64,000 nucleotides of DNA from Hydrangea macrophylla. Its lineage: Eukaryota; Streptophyta; Magnoliopsida; Cornales; Hydrangeaceae. Position numbers and translations under genes: made by a program. The stretch covers positions 97,917,887 through 97,981,886 of the forward strand of contig CM066989.1 of the NCBI GenBank assembly GCA_033977485.1. The letters are read 5' to 3'. Of this stretch, positions 10,465 to 23,421 are shown in pieces. The notes beneath the pieces were generated by a model. It was not told the origin of the DNA and did not search any database. It saw only the letters and a list, made by a program, of their open reading frames with translations. How positions within the stretch are numbered: position 1 is the stretch's first letter; every line of letters begins with the position of its first letter.

Positions 10465-12506
10465 TATAACACCCGCTCCCGCAGTTTATATTTAATATTG
10501 CTTTAACATGCATAATCATGAGTTAATGTTAAATAATGTGTTATGTGACACTTATTGGAGGTGGGATTGACCCACTAAGTTAATTATGGGTGTGCAGTTG
10601 GGAACCCAGTTGTGGCCAGTATGGCAATCCCAAGCTGGGGGGTGTGCAGTTGGGAACCCAGTTGTGGCCAGTATGGCAATCCCAAGCTGGGATATGTGTT
10701 GGTGGGTCCCAGTTGGATGGGAAATTAAATGTGGAATACCCTATGTGCCTAAATGTTTATTAAGGCTTAAATGATTTATTGTTTTATTGTTAATATTATC
10801 ATGTTATTAGGTAGTGACCACTTTTGGGGTCAATTAGGGATACCTTTGTGAGCATGAATTGAACATGTTACATAATTAGTAGGCTAATTAGGAACTTCAT
10901 ATAATTATATGGGGCCACTTATGGGACCCATGCGAGACGTAGACAAACACTCATTTAGGTTTGAGATAGTTTTAGTATATTTTCATAATTTGTTGGGGTA
11001 TAATCACAAAACTAGCAAACTGTGGTGGGTCTCATAATAAAAATACAAAAGTGTGTTTAGTATATATTAAAAGAAGATCAAATCTTCTTCTTCACAGTAG
11101 CTTGCTGACTAAAATTAGGAGAAGTACGAGCACGGGTTTCGTCGACGTTCACAACGACGATTGACGCGCCTAACGACGTCGGCTTTTAAAATAGGCTATA
11201 TATTCGGACTCCCGGAGGTGAGTCTAATCTATTGGTACTAATTTTATTGAGTTCTGTGACAGTTTTTTCGTGACCCTTTTTGGGGTATAAGCTCATAACT
11301 TGTAATTTATGTATAGAATTTGTACCTGGTTCTAGTAGGACTTTAATTTCATAATTAGGAGTGAAACCCAAGAGGTGAGTGATGTTAATTCTGATATCTG
11401 GATGATTTTCATGTTGGGTTCAATTGTGATGCCAAAGCATGCCTAATTAGCTTAATTCAGTTTATTTAGTTTATTATTAGGCAAAATTCATGTGGCTAAA
11501 TTAGGTCCAATTTATTTGTGAAAGCACGGTGTAATGATTAAATGAGCATGTTGAGTTGCTAATTTGGGTCAATGGAAATTGCTAGTTCTATACTACCATG
11601 AGGTAATCATTGTGGTGACGACCACGGCCACCAGAGGCCTATGGAACCACACGTGTGAGGGTGTGGGTCATGACTAGTCACGTGGGCTTGGGGAGTGGAG
11701 CCGCAGGTTAGCCGGTAGTGGTCGAAGTGAACTAGTAATTACCGGAGACTATAGTTCTTTGTAATATGTTGAATTGAGCGTGTTTATTATCCATATTCAT
11801 GATTGGCATTGCTCACAAGCATATATACCTTATATATTGTAGTGGTTATTGAATAACCATCGTAGGTGATCGTGGCGAGGAATCGGGAAAGTCAGCTGGG
11901 AGGTGGTGTGACTAGCTTATGGGTTTTGGGAGGAGTTGTAACCTTGTTAATAGCTATTTGGTTTTTTAGTTCTAAACTTGTAATATGTTTGTAATTAGTT
12001 TAAACTCGGGAATAGTGTATGTTATATTTTGGGTTGGCAAGACTTGTGCAATATTTCTAGTTAAGCTTTATATTTTAGTTGGGTCATTAACTCATGCAAA
12101 AACCTGCCCGTATAATTTAGCTCTTGTTTTTATAAGAGTTGTGGGTATCCTAAGTATTGAGTGAGGTTGGTTGTAAATGGTTATATTTGGTATTTTATTA
12201 AAAATGTTTAAAAACTTTTGCTTGACCTTGGAAGCTCATGTTTGTGACTTTGGTTTTATTCTAAATTGTTCAAAGCATTAATGTTGATCTCAACTTGTGA
12301 TTTGCTACTTTTATTTGAGAATTTACTATCTGCTATAACAGGGTTTTTGGCTGATTGCAAAGACGGGATTTTGTTTTTTTTTTCGTGGTTGAGCTTCTTT
12401 GGTTTAAGCTTATTTTAAACTTAATTTGGAACTTTAATCACTTGTGTAGGGCCTTGGTGGCGTGCCACATGTCCTAGAATCGTTTGGACAGTTCCGGGGC
12501 GTGACA
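10465..12506 (+). repeat. Element A 3' LTR (2,042 bp)
   Basis: It begins TATAACACCCGCTCCC and ends GGGGCGTGACA. It aligns along its length, in reverse orientation, with both LTRs of element B. It contains a private 52-bp tandem duplication at 10588-10691 and a TATA-like/GAGGTGAGT block near 11195-11223. Confidence 0.9.
10588..10691 (+). repeat. 52-bp tandem duplication inside the element A LTR
   Basis: TGTGCAGTTGGGAACCCAG starts at 10591 and again at 10643, with the rest of the 52-bp unit identical. B LTRs have one copy only. Confidence 0.9.
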
Positions 12507-12977
12507 AAAAGTGCTAAACTGGGTATAATTAAAGAGTGCAAAATGCATTTTACCTCAAGTTCTTTGTTTGAGTTGTGGTGCCAGTGGTTTACTTTGAGTC
12601 CCACGAAAAAAACTCTTCAAGGCTTGGTCCATGTTTTTGTCGAATAAAACTCTTCAAGGCTTGGTCCATGTTTTTGTTTTTATTATTATTATTATTTTAT
12701 TTTTTATTTGGGGGGGGGGGGGGGGGGGGGGGGGGTTAAATTAGAACACCCCCTCATGTATTGCCCTCAACTATTTGTGAAGAGTATTTGAGAAGGTCAA
12801 TTTGAGAAGAAAGATAATTGTTTAGAGGCTTTGTTTGTTGAATTTTTAGTTGAGGGGTATTAGAGGAAAGGGGCAATGCATGAGTTGGCCTGGGTGTCTA
12901 TATAATATTTCCTTTTTTATGCTATCATGTAGTCGATTTAGATTCATTGGATGAGATTGTTCTTAAGAGGGTATTTA

Positions 12978-13103
12978 GAGAGCATTTTTACTCACCCAGG
13001 CTTCCACTAAGTGACATGTGTCCCATTCCAATCTATTTTGACATTTTATCCCTATATTATCAACATGTCACCCAGTGAAAGTTTGGTGAGTAAAAATGCT
13101 CTC
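12978..13103. mobile_element. Short TA-flanked inverted-repeat MITE (copy 1)
   Basis: Ends GAGAGCATTTTTACTCACC and GGTGAGTAAAAATGCTCTC are inverted repeats flanked by TA, as in Tc1/mariner-type (Stowaway) MITEs. The same MITE sits at the same place in copies 2 and 3, so it was inserted before the segment was duplicated. Confidence 0.75.
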
Positions 13104-13648
13104 TATCTTTTAATCTCATGTCACTGGTGGCACAGACTAATTGGCTAAAGAGAATTATGCTCTCAAAATCAATTGGTTTTGTTGATTCTAACCTGGAAGA
13201 ACTCTTGAGCATTTTGGAACATTAGTACAAATATAATTTGATCATTGAGAGTGATTCAAAAATAACAATTTCCTGGAATTCTTGATGGACCAATGAAAAT
13301 TTGCGGATTAATTTATTTTTTCAGTCATTTTCACTTTACTCTTTCCTGGTTCAAAAGTTGATATTTAAACCCCCTTGATTTGTGACTGCCAAATGAAAGG
13401 TGAGGACTCGCATGGTAACGTTTCATGTTTTCAGTTTTTTTTTTCTTTTTAATTGAAAACTAGTTCTTGTTTTTTCAATAAATGAAAACAGAAAAACGTG
13501 TTCATTAACATTGTTAATTTAAGAAACCAAAACAAAAATAGAAAATAAAAATATATAAAACATGTAAAAAAATATTAAAAAAAAAAAGAAATTGTACATC
13601 TAAGCTTGTAAACTCATAGTAAAATAAAAATCCCTTTATATTAAGCAC

Positions 13649-13961
13649 TCTTAGGCTTAGTTTGGCCCGCACGTGGCTTTTTTAAAGGAGCTTATGAAAT
13701 GATTACTAAAGTAGTTTAATAATTTTATACAAGTGACATACTACTCCTCAAAAAGACATCATGAAACCAAAAAGCAACCTTGAGCTTTTAAAAGCTCCAT
13801 TCTAGAGCTTTTAAAACCTCCCCCCCCCCCCCCCCCCCCCCAGAAAAAAGCCCAAAGTTAAATTTTCGCAAAGCTCATAAACTAGTTACCAAATGAATTA
13901 ACATGAAAGTGTCCTTTAAAAAAGTAGAAGTACCAAAATGGGGGCCAAACTAAGCCTTAGT
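13649..13961. mobile_element. MITE with TTAGGCTTAGTTTGGCCC ends
   Basis: TTAGGCTTAGTTTGGCCC at the left and its inverted form GGGCCAAACTAAGCCTTA at the right, about 310 bp apart. It includes a C22 run at 13820-13841. Absent from copy 2. No clear target duplication was resolved; hAT-like is a guess. Confidence 0.6.
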
Positions 13962-16030
13962 GTTGGCAGATTCTAGTTGAAAGTCGATTAGGTCAATCTC
14001 AATCAAATTATGACCCTTGTTCTATGAGAAATTTACTATTTGGGTGGTATCTGAAGATGGGTTACGAAACATTAAAATAGAGCTTTGAGGTTTTAAACAT
14101 TCTAGAAATTAGCAAACAACGTCTAAAAGGCTTAGACAATTATTAGCCGAGCATGTCTCAAAAGCATAAGAACCAAATATTATTACTATGTTTGGTTGTC
14201 TCTTGAACTTGAGTAATCTCATCCATAAATTTAATAGTACTCCAGTTAAAAACCTATGAAGCATGGCTAAAAACACGACGACATGGATGTCTCAAATGCA
14301 TCAGTAGCTATAAATAAGTACTAAAAACAGAATACCCTATTTCTTGTCTTCTGAATTTGAATAGCCTCATCCATAATTTATAAATAGTACATTATTAGCG
14401 TAAAAACTAAAAACCCATCAGAACGAATGAATCTATATAGATAAATTGAGATTCCAAGATGGAAGCATTGAGGATTTTCTTTTATAAGTTAAAACGCTAC
14501 TTAAAAGCATGAATGCAATTATTGCATTCCCAAAGCCCCAAACAAGCCCTACGACTTTTGTATCTAACAACAGAAGAAATTTTACGATGCTAACATACAT
14601 TTGCTCATCAAATTAGAAGTGCATTTTCTTCAGTAGAATGTGATGATGCCAAAAATTGGGTAAGAAGAACTATATGAAAGAGATGGACACAATAAATTTT
14701 GGATGTGGTTCGGCCCTGTTAATGAGGTGACCTACGTCCATGGGAGCGTCGGTGCGCTTTCACTAATAGATCAACGACGGGAACTGGTAAGCCAACACAG
14801 TGGGCAACACTACCAGTGAAACCGACCGGGTGTATGCGTATGAGTGAATATAATATGCGATTCTTTAGGTTTGGAATGCGACCCCCTTCAATAAGGGTGG
14901 GTGGCCTCTTTTATAGGTCCAAGAGACCACCCGTACAAGGTAAGTCTACAAATTAGGAAGCCTAATCTATCTGCAACTTGATTTACACGAATTTAGAAGA
15001 GTTCCTAAGTGGTTTAGGAAACTAATTGCTCCTTCCATTTAGTTTGCTAGCTGGGATAGGCAACTGTCTGGTTGCCCGCTGGACAAGCAACCATACCTTT
15101 TGGGGGCGCGTCCATGTGGGGGCCAATCTGGAACGAACGCCCGGGCTTTCGACTTTCCCGGGCGGTTTTGTGTAACGGTCCGGGAAGGTTGACCAGTAGG
15201 GCCAGATTCAAGGTGATTTGACTTTCCTTTGTTGAGGTGGCAAGGATTGATTTTGACCGAATATTTTTGTACGAATGTACCATCCAAAGATAGCAAATTA
15301 CTACCGGAACATGTCAGACTTGCATAGCTATAGAAAACTACTAATTACTTTGAAGACTATCGTATCACCAACATATGAAATTTTGGAACTTCATCATTTT
15401 TCTTTGAGAATGTATGATTCAAATGAATGATGCGATATAATATTCGAGTTGCGAAAACTTGTGTACTTCTTCTAGTACATGAAGAATCACATCGCGTTGA
15501 TGATTAATTTGATTCTCATCAAACACAGAATTCTTCAATACTTCTGCAAGAATATCAAGTGCCTCTGGCACATGGTTGGCCGTGACCTAGGCGTAATAAG
15601 TCGTTTGTTCTCTAAGTAACAACATTCAATCTCTCTCCCATGTTTTGAATCTCCACCTCCAAAACCCTTGAAAATCATGTGTTCCTAAAAATGAGATACG
15701 TCATTAGTGTTGTCAATATCGAATCGACTTCCGCCGTCGATTCAGACCTCGACAAATTTCAAATCTGAACATCAAATTGAAATCCACAAATGCTAGGGTT
15801 TATGAGATTCGTAAGAGGTGAATCGGTTGAGAGAAAGGGGCGCCTGGGTTGAGCACCATGCTGAGGCGCTGGAGGCGGTGGCGCGAAAAGGGAGGGTGGA
15901 GGCAGTGAGATTAAAGAGGTGGAAAAGAGAGAGACATAAAAAATCAATCACACAGGGGTAAGACAAGCAGGGGCAGTTTGGGAACTCCATAAAATTCGTG
16001 CAGCTTGCTTATAAACCTACTCCATTCTTA

Positions 16031-16169
16031 TAAGATAGTAGATATACATGCTAGAGAGAGAGAAAGTGAGAGGGGCATGTTTTTTTTATAGGAGTATCTA
16101 TATATACATGCTAGAGAGAGAGAGAGAGTGAGAGAGGCATGTTTTTTTTATATCTATATATATACATGC

Positions 16170-16209
<40 letters not shown>

Positions 16210-16212
16210 TTT
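16031..16212. repeat. Minisatellite with ACATGCTAGAGAGAG units (copy 1)
   Basis: Three units of TATACATGCTAGAGAGAG..GTGAGAGGGGCATG followed by T-rich spacer, ending in a GA microsatellite. The related array in copy 2 is at about 41279-41490. Confidence 0.8.
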
Positions 16213-16417
16213 GCTCTTGGTAGGCCTGTCAATGGACCGAATCTTGGCCCGGATCTGATTAGGATCCAGCACCTTTTGATGGATCTGAGCATTTTTTTAG
16301 ATCCAGATCCATATTCATATCCGGATCCATTTATAATGTTACGTTAACGGATCGGATATAATTTTGTGGTTTCCGATCCACCTAAGATTCGGATCCGAAT
16401 ATTAATAAACTATGTAC

Positions 16418-16448
<31 letters not shown>

Positions 16449-16654
16449 AATAGATAAGATTACTATTACATATAAAATTGAACAACGTGTATAAGTATAC
16501 ACTAGATTATACATATTTACTTTCAGTGGTATATTATTTTGATTTGAAGTTAGGATTTTTCTACATAATCAAATGTATTGATGGATTAAGTGTTGATTGA
16601 TTTTTGTGTATGCATAGAGAAAAATAAAAATGCAGTAGTTTCTATGGTAATACT

Positions 16655-18663
16655 TGTCACGCCCCGGAATCACTCAGATGATCCTAGGACACGTGGCATG
16701 CCACCAAGGCTTAACCCCAATCATTAAAGTTCCAAAATAAGTTTAAAATAACTTAAACCAAAGAAGCTCAACAATAATAAAAAAAAAAACAAAATCCTGT
16801 CTTTGCAATTAGTCAAAAACCCTGTTTTAGCAAATAGTAAATTCGCAAATAACATTACCAAATCACAAGTTAAAACCAACACTAACGATTTAAACCATTT
16901 AAAGTCAAACCAAAGTCATAAACATGAGCTCCCAAGTACAAGCAAGAGTTTTTAAATACTTTAAATAAAAATACTAAAAATAACCACTTACAATCAACCG
17001 CATCCAACACCTGGAATACTTACCACTCTTATAAAGCAAGTGTCCAAATTATACAAGCAGATTACTACATGAGATTATGGCCCAACTAAAATATAATGTT
17101 TGCCTAGAAATATTACATAAGTCTTAAACCAACCAAAATATGACTCGTACTACAATCCAGATTAAACCGATTAATTACAACTATATTGCAAGCTTTAAAT
17201 TAAAAAACAGGTAATTATTAACAAAATTACAACAACTTCCCAACCCTAGCCAAGCCACTTCCCAGCTTACTTCCCCGATTCCTCGCCACGATCACCTACG
17301 ATGGTTATTCAATAGCCATTACAATATATAAGCTATATGCTTAGTGAGCAATGCCAATTATGAATATGGATAATAAACATGTTCAATTCAACATATTACA
17401 CAAAACTATAGTCTCTGGCAATAACTAGTTCACTCCCACCACTACCGGCTAGCCCGCGGCTCCACTCCCCAAGCCCACGTGACTAGTCATGACCACACCC
17501 TCACACGTGCGGTCCCATAGGCCTCTGGCGGCCATGGTCGTCACCACAAAGATTACCTCATGGTGGTATAGAACTAGAACTTTCCATTGACCCAAATAGG
17601 CAACTCAACATGCTCATTTAATCATTACACCGTGCAATCACAATCAAATTGGGCCTAATTTAACCACATGGATTTTGCCCAATAATAACTAAGTAAACTA
17701 GGTTAAGCTAATTAGGCATGCTTTGGCATTACAATTGAACCCAACATGAAAATCATCCAAATATCAAAATTAACATCACTCACCTCTTGGATTTCGCTCC
17801 TAATCACAAGATTAGAATCCTATTATGATCCAGGTACAAACCGTATATAAAAATTACAAGTTATGAGCTAAAACACCCCAAAATGGTCGCGGAAAAACTA
17901 TCACAAAACTCAATAAAATTAGTACCAATAGATTAGACTCACCCCCAGGAGTCCGAATATGTAGCCTATTTTAAAAACCGACGTCGTTAAGCGCATCAAT
18001 CGGCGTCGAAAAGCTTTGCGTCAAAACTTCCGTCGATATTCGAATCTCATATATCTCTACACTGTTGTAACCAAAATGAAGAAGAAGGTGATTATGATTC
18101 ACCTCTTAACGTGTCTCATTAGTAAATTTTCTCCTTTTAATTATACCATCCACCAAGTTTTACCCATTTTGCAATTTTACCCCTACTAATTATAAAACTT
18201 ATTAAAGCTATCGCAAACCTAAATGAGTATTTGTCTATGTCTCGCATGGGTCCCATAAGTGGTCCCATATAATTATATGAATTTGGTAATTAGCCTACTA
18301 ATTATGTAACGTGTTCAATTCGTGCTCACAAAGGTATCCCTAATTGACCCCAAAAGTGGTCACTACCTACTAACATGATATTATCAACAATAAAATAATA
18401 AATCATTTAAGCCTTAATAAACATTTAGGCACATAGGGTGTTCCACATATTGCTGCCCCATCTCAACTGGGACCCATCAACACATATCCCAACTTGGGAT
18501 TGCCATATTGGCCATAACTGGGTTCCTACATGGACACCCATAAGCAACTTAGTGGGTTAATCCCACCTCCAATAAGTGTCACATAACACATCAATTTAAC
18601 ATTAACTCATGATTATGTATGCTAAAGCAATATTAAATATAAACCGCGGGAGCGGGTGTTATA
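16655..18663 (-). repeat. Element B 3' LTR
   Basis: On the plus strand it reads TGTCACGCCCCGG ... GGGTGTTATA. On its own strand it starts TATAACACCC and ends GGCGTGACA. Length 2,009 bp. Confidence 0.92.
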
Positions 18664-18700
18664 TCTCTCTCTCCCTCCCCCCCCCCCCCCCTCTTCCCTT
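18664..18700 (-). other. Expanded polypurine tract of element B
   Basis: A pure pyrimidine run on the plus strand (TC repeat, then C-rich, then CTCTTCCCTT), so a 37-nt purine tract on the coding strand next to the 3' LTR. Elements A and C have about 14 nt here. Confidence 0.88.
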
Positions 18701-18732
18701 AAAAAGGAGTTTGTTCTCAAACTCGTAGTACC

Positions 18733-21700
18733 TCAAGTTTCGGACAAGAATGGATAGTTCTCTTTCATTTCATCTTCTCTTTCCCACGTGGCTTCCTCAA
18801 CGGAGTGATTCCGCCATAGCACCATAACCAAAAGAATAGTCTTTGTCCTCAGAACTTGTTCTTTTCTGTCAAGAATCTTGACTGGCTGCTCGATATAAGT
18901 CAAGTCTTCCCTGACTTCCAACGGCTCTGGAATAATCACTTTCTTCGGATCTGATACACGTTTCCTTAACATTGATGTGTGAAATACATCATGCACATTA
19001 GCCAATTCTGGTGGTAATTCTAACCGATAAGCTACTGGTCCAACTTTGCAAATGATCTCAAATGGCCCAACATACCTTGGATTCAACTTCCCACTTTTCC
19101 CAAACCTCGTAATACCCTTTGAAGGTGATACTTTCAAGAATACAAAATCCCCAACTCCAAACTCCTTCGGTCTTCTTTTCAAGTCCGCATAACTCTTATA
19201 CCTACTTTGGGTCGTTTGAAGCCGTTGTTGTATTGCCTTTATCTTTTCTGTAGTTTGCTGAACAATTTCAGGCCCTATCATTTCACCAACCTCGGTCCAA
19301 CAAAGTGAAGAACGACACTTACACCCATATAAAGCCTCAAAAGGTGCCATCCCAATACTGGATTGATAACTATTATTATAAGCAAATTCAGCCAATGGCA
19401 AATGATCTTCCCAATCCCCTTTGAAATCCAAAACACAAAGTTGAAGCATATCTTCTAGTATCTGAATTACACGTTCTGATTGTCCATCGGTTTAAGGATG
19501 GAAGGCTGTGCTGAAACTCAATTTAGTACCCGTTGCTCTCTGCATCCCTTGCCAAAATCTTGATGTAAATGCACTATCTCGATCAGAGACTATAGATACT
19601 GGAACTCCATGAAGTCTCACAATTTCTTGAACATATAATTCAGCTAACTTCTTCGGATCATTGGTCTTAATTAGTAGAAAATGTGCCGACTTGGTCAATC
19701 GATCAACGATTACCCATACATTGTCATTTGACTTCCTAGACCTCGGTAACCCTCCCACGAAATCCATTGTGATATTTTCCTATTTCCACTCTGGTATAGG
19801 TAGTGGTTCCAATTTTTCCACTGGTTTATGGTGTTCTACCTTCACCCTTTGACAAGCCACACACTTTGCCACATGTTCAGCTACTTCACGTTTCATCCCT
19901 GACCACCAATAGATCTCTCACAAATCACGATACATTTTAGTACTACCCGGATGGACTGAGTACCTCGTATTGTGCACCTCTTCCAAAATTACTTCCTTGA
20001 TACCATCTATATTGGGTTTACAAATCTGATTCCTGAATTTCAACATACCATTCTCAAAAGTAAATTCTGGTTGCTTACCCTCAAGTATTTCATCATGAAT
20101 TTTCTTCAATATTGGATCTTGAAGCTGTTTGGCTCGAATTTCATCAATAAGAGACGGTTATGCAATAATGGCTGACATTAAACCACCTCTAGTTTCTGGA
20201 ATCACCTCTAACTTTAGCTGCTCCATTTCCCGAATTAACTTTTCTTGTGAAGTCAAAGCATAGGCCAAATTAGTTGTAGACTTTCGACTCAGTGCATCGG
20301 CCACCACATTAGCTTTCCCTGGATGATATTGGATTGTTAAATCATAATCCTTCATTAGCTCTAACCACCTTCTCTGTCTCATATTCAAATCCTGCTGTGT
20401 AAACAAATATTTTAGACTCTTATGATCAGTATAAATTTCACACTTTTCCCTATAGAGACAATGCCTCCAAATCTTCAAAGCAAAGATCACTGCCGCTAAC
20501 TCAAGATCATGTGTTGGGTAGTTCACTTCATGTGGCCTTAACTGTCGCGAGGCATATGCAATTACCTTGTTGTTTTGCATCAAAACACAACCCAAACCTC
20601 GATAGGAAGCATCGTTGAATATCACAAACCCCTCAGTCCCCGAAGGAATAGTCAATATAGGTGCCGTCATCAAACGAGTCTTCAATTCAACAAAGCTTTC
20701 CTCACACTCTAGACTCCAAACAAAAGGGACATCTTTTCGCATAAGTTGTGTCATTGGCATTGCAATCTTTGAAAAATTTTCCACAAACCGTCGGTAATAT
20801 CCAGCTATTCCTAAAAAGCTTCGTACTTTTGGCACACTTGTTGGCGACGTCCAATTGGCCACAACTTCAATCTCTTGTGGATCCACTGACACACCCTCTT
20901 TTGATATCACGTGCCCCAAAAATTCTATCTCAGCTACCCAAAATTCACATTTCTTCAACTTTTCGAACAGCTTCTTTTCACGAAGTCGTTGTAGAACCAA
21001 TCGTAGATGTCTCTCGTGATCTTCTACACTCTTGGAATATATTAAGATGTCATCTATGAATACAATTACAAACTCATCCAGATAGTCTTTAAACACTCAA
21101 TTCATCAAATCCATAAATGCTGCCGGTGCGTTTGTAACCCCAAAAGGCATAACAAGAAATTCATAGTGACCATAACGGGTCCTGAATGCTGTTTTCTCCA
21201 CATCTTCTTCTTTGACTTTTAACTGATGATAACCCGATCGCAGATCAATCTTGGAAAAGACTTGGGCTCCTTGAAGTTGATCAAACAAGTCATCAATTCT
21301 AGGCAATGGATATTTGTTCTTGATAGTTAACTTGTTGAGTTCTCGATAATCGATACACATCCTCATAGTCCCGTCTTTGTTCTTGACAAACAAGACTGGT
21401 GCACCCCATGGCGATACACTAGGTCGAATGAATCCCTTATCTAGAAGATCTTGCAACTGAATCTTTAGTTCTTTTAACTCCACTGGTGCCATTCTGTACG
21501 GTGTTTTCGATACTGGCTGAGACCCCGAGGCTACTTCAATAGTAAATTCTATTTATCGCTCAACTAGTACATCAGATAGATCTTCAGGAAACACATCTGG
21601 GAATTCCCGTACAACTGAAATATCTTCTACTTTAGTCCCTGTGACCCGTGTGTCAATTATTGAACATAAGAACCCCCGACAACCTTGTTTCAACAACTTG

Positions 21701-21798
21701 CCTGCACGAATTGCTGAAACCAAATGTGGTAGTGCTACAACACTAGTTCCCTGAAAACTAAACTCCCCTTGTCCCATTGGTCAAAAAAGTAACTATTT
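18733..21798 (-). pseudogene. pol: Element B pol (protease end, RT, RNase H, integrase, chromodomain)
   Basis: A single minus-strand frame from about 21777 down to 18733, interrupted by nonsense codons only. Segments: protease-RT linker (21553-21777), RT with CIDYRELN and [14 protein letters not shown] (21097-21492), FIDDILIYS catalytic motif (about 21035-21060), RNase [19 protein letters not shown] and [10 protein letters not shown], the chromovirus linker [16 protein letters not shown], integrase zinc region and core ([18 protein letters not shown]), GPY/F (RYVGPFEII) and the tail VLWRNHSVEEATWE. Stops include TGA at 21099-21097 (CGA in relatives), TAA at 20160-20158 (CAA), TGA at 19920-19918 (CGA/CGG) and TAA at 19494-19492 (CAA), plus a TAG near 19785 (TGG). 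Gag is upstream. Confidence 0.93.
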
Positions 21799-21799
21799 T

Positions 21800-23236
21800 C
21801 TATTCACAATTGATAGTAGCTTGGTTTGTGGACAACCAGTCCATACCCAAAATTACGTCAAAATAATTAATGGCCAACGGAATTAAACTCACTGTCAAAA
21901 CCCTATCATTTACCCTGATTTCACATGCTTTAAATATTGATGAGGTCACCATAGGTTTACTTAAGGGTAAAGATATCGACAAATCATATCCCAAAGGTTC
22001 TGACATGCTGTCTAAGTGTCTAACAAATTCATGTGCAACAAAAGAATGTGTTGACCCTGAATCTATTAAAACATACACCGGGTATGAACAAATAAGTAAT
22101 GTACCTGACACGACAGAATCAGCTGCTGCAGCATCCCCCGACATTAGTCGATAATACCTTCCTTGTCTTTGTTCTGACCCTTTTCCCTTATCCACAATTG
22201 TCCCTGGTTTTGCCCCAGTTGAAGCCACAGAACCTATCCCTCGTTGTCGTCTTGTTGGGCAATCTTTAGCTTGATGTCCTAGATGTCCACATTCAAAGCA
22301 TTTTTCCCTCATATCTGGATTAATACTCCCCGTACTCTGGGTCCGAGCTTGTGGGAAATTTCTCACTATATGGCCCTTTTTCCTGTAAATATTGCACACT
22401 AGTGTCAAGTGGCATACTCCCCAATGCTGACGATTGCACGTTGGACATAATGGGTGACTCTCCCCAGATAAGGAACTTCCCCTTTGAACTCCTGAGCTAG
22501 AACCAGAACCTCGCGAGAACGGCTTCTTAACGAAACCTTGTCCTTTACTTTTTCCCCCGGTTGGCCGCTTATTCTGTTAGTTCTGTTTATACTTGTCAAT
22601 ATCCCTTTCTGCGATCAAAGCAACATCTTGCACATCGGCCACCTTTCTGAGTTGATGTGTATCCACTCGGCTTCTAATATTATCCCGTAGTCCTTCTTCA
22701 AATTTTCGTGCTCTATCCACCTCTCTTGGTACTGTTCGATGTGCAAATCAAAGTAAACTGTTGTACTTAGCTGCGTACTCATTTACTGTCATATCCCCTT
22801 GTTGTAGATTTGCAAACTCACGGCCCAACTGTGTCTTAACGGATGCTGGAAAGTACCGCTTATAAAAAAATTTCAAAAATCTGTCCCATGCCTCTAGTAC
22901 CCCTTGATCAATCACATTTGTCCATCAGTTTTGAGCTTCACCCTTCAAAGTGTCGGTAGCACACATTATCTTTTCCTCATCTGTACACTCTACTGCCCGA
23001 AAGATACGGTTCATATCCATCACCCAATGGTTGGCTTGTGATGGATCCGGGCCTCCATCAAACTGACTTGGTTTTCTTTTATAAAATTGTTCAATGACTC
23101 CTCGCTCGGCCCGTGGTTATGGGTTTGCAGGTCTATCACGTCCCATTTGATCACTTACTGCCCTTACAAAATTGCTTACCACATCTTCTAGGTGGTCCAT
23201 CCTCGAATGAGGTGAACGTTCCCGATTATGATCCAT
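21800..23236 (-). pseudogene. gag: Element B gag and protease (broken)
   Basis: The reading starts with ATG at 23236-23234 (MDHNRERSPHS...), then a Ty3-type gag domain (CTDEEKIMCA.., [38 protein letters not shown]). A degenerate knuckle follows (CNIYRKKGHIVRNF: second Cys is Tyr and last Cys is Phe), then an intact one (CFECGHLGHQAKDC) and the aspartic protease motif [10 protein letters not shown]. Stops occur in the gag domain, for example TGA for TGG near 22930 and TAA near 22577. The frame shifts near 22405 and back near 21790. Inactive. Confidence 0.88.
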
Positions 23237-23404
23237 TTCCTTACCTGTCAGTCAATTGACATAAATATATTGCATGCTATGCCAATATGTTATATACCAA
23301 CATAGCAACAATTATTCATATGCATTCATGAAATGCATTTACATGCTCGTCATCTATGCGTACTTTCAATCGTCGTCTCTCGTACCCAAGGCTCTAAGCC
23401 TAAT

Positions 23405-23416
23405 GCTCTGATACCA
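23405..23416 (-). other. Primer-binding site of element B
   Basis: Reverse complement of TGGTATCAGAGC, five bases inside the 5' LTR, matching initiator Met tRNA. Confidence 0.93.
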
Positions 23417-23421
23417 CTAAA

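Larger units (their letters stand above)
1..12506 (+). mobile_element. Element A: Ty3/gypsy Tekay-type chromovirus, 5' part outside window, interrupted by TR-GAG element
   Basis: The window opens inside the reverse transcriptase of a plus-strand LTR retrotransposon. The order RT, RNase H, integrase (to 1967), then GPY/F and chromodomain-like tail (9829-10418), polypurine tract and 3' LTR (10465-12506) is the chromovirus order. The C-terminal WRNHS..EATWE..M pattern is typical of the Tekay/Del lineage. The pol sequence is closely related to element B on the other strand, and the 3' LTR belongs to the same family as the B LTRs. The coding region is broken by indels and stops, so it is inactive. 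AAAAG at 12507-12511 is the likely right target duplication; the left one lies outside the window. Confidence 0.9.
12507..16220. repeat. Host segmental repeat, copy 1, left part (to the hAT MITE)
   Basis: From 12507 to about 13560 this matches copy 2 (39628-40640) and copy 3 (57095-57964) in the same orientation. From about 13560 to 16020 copy 1 has about 2.4 kb not seen in copy 2, which has about 630 bp there. No gene was recognised. Contents: poly-G run (12710-12735), a 36-bp duplication near 12611-12677, two MITEs, and an unidentified more GC-rich stretch (about 14640-15300) that may be an old LTR fragment. 15700-16000 resembles a plant 5' UTR/first-exon fragment with CTAGGGTTT but has no convincing ORF. 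Confidence 0.75.

Noticed and set aside
12710..12735. Poly-G and poly-C runs (also 13820-13841, 51545-51574, 56418-56436) as functional quadruplex sites
   Set aside because: All lie in repeat DNA. Exact length is prone to sequencing error and no conserved context was seen, so not claimed as functional features.
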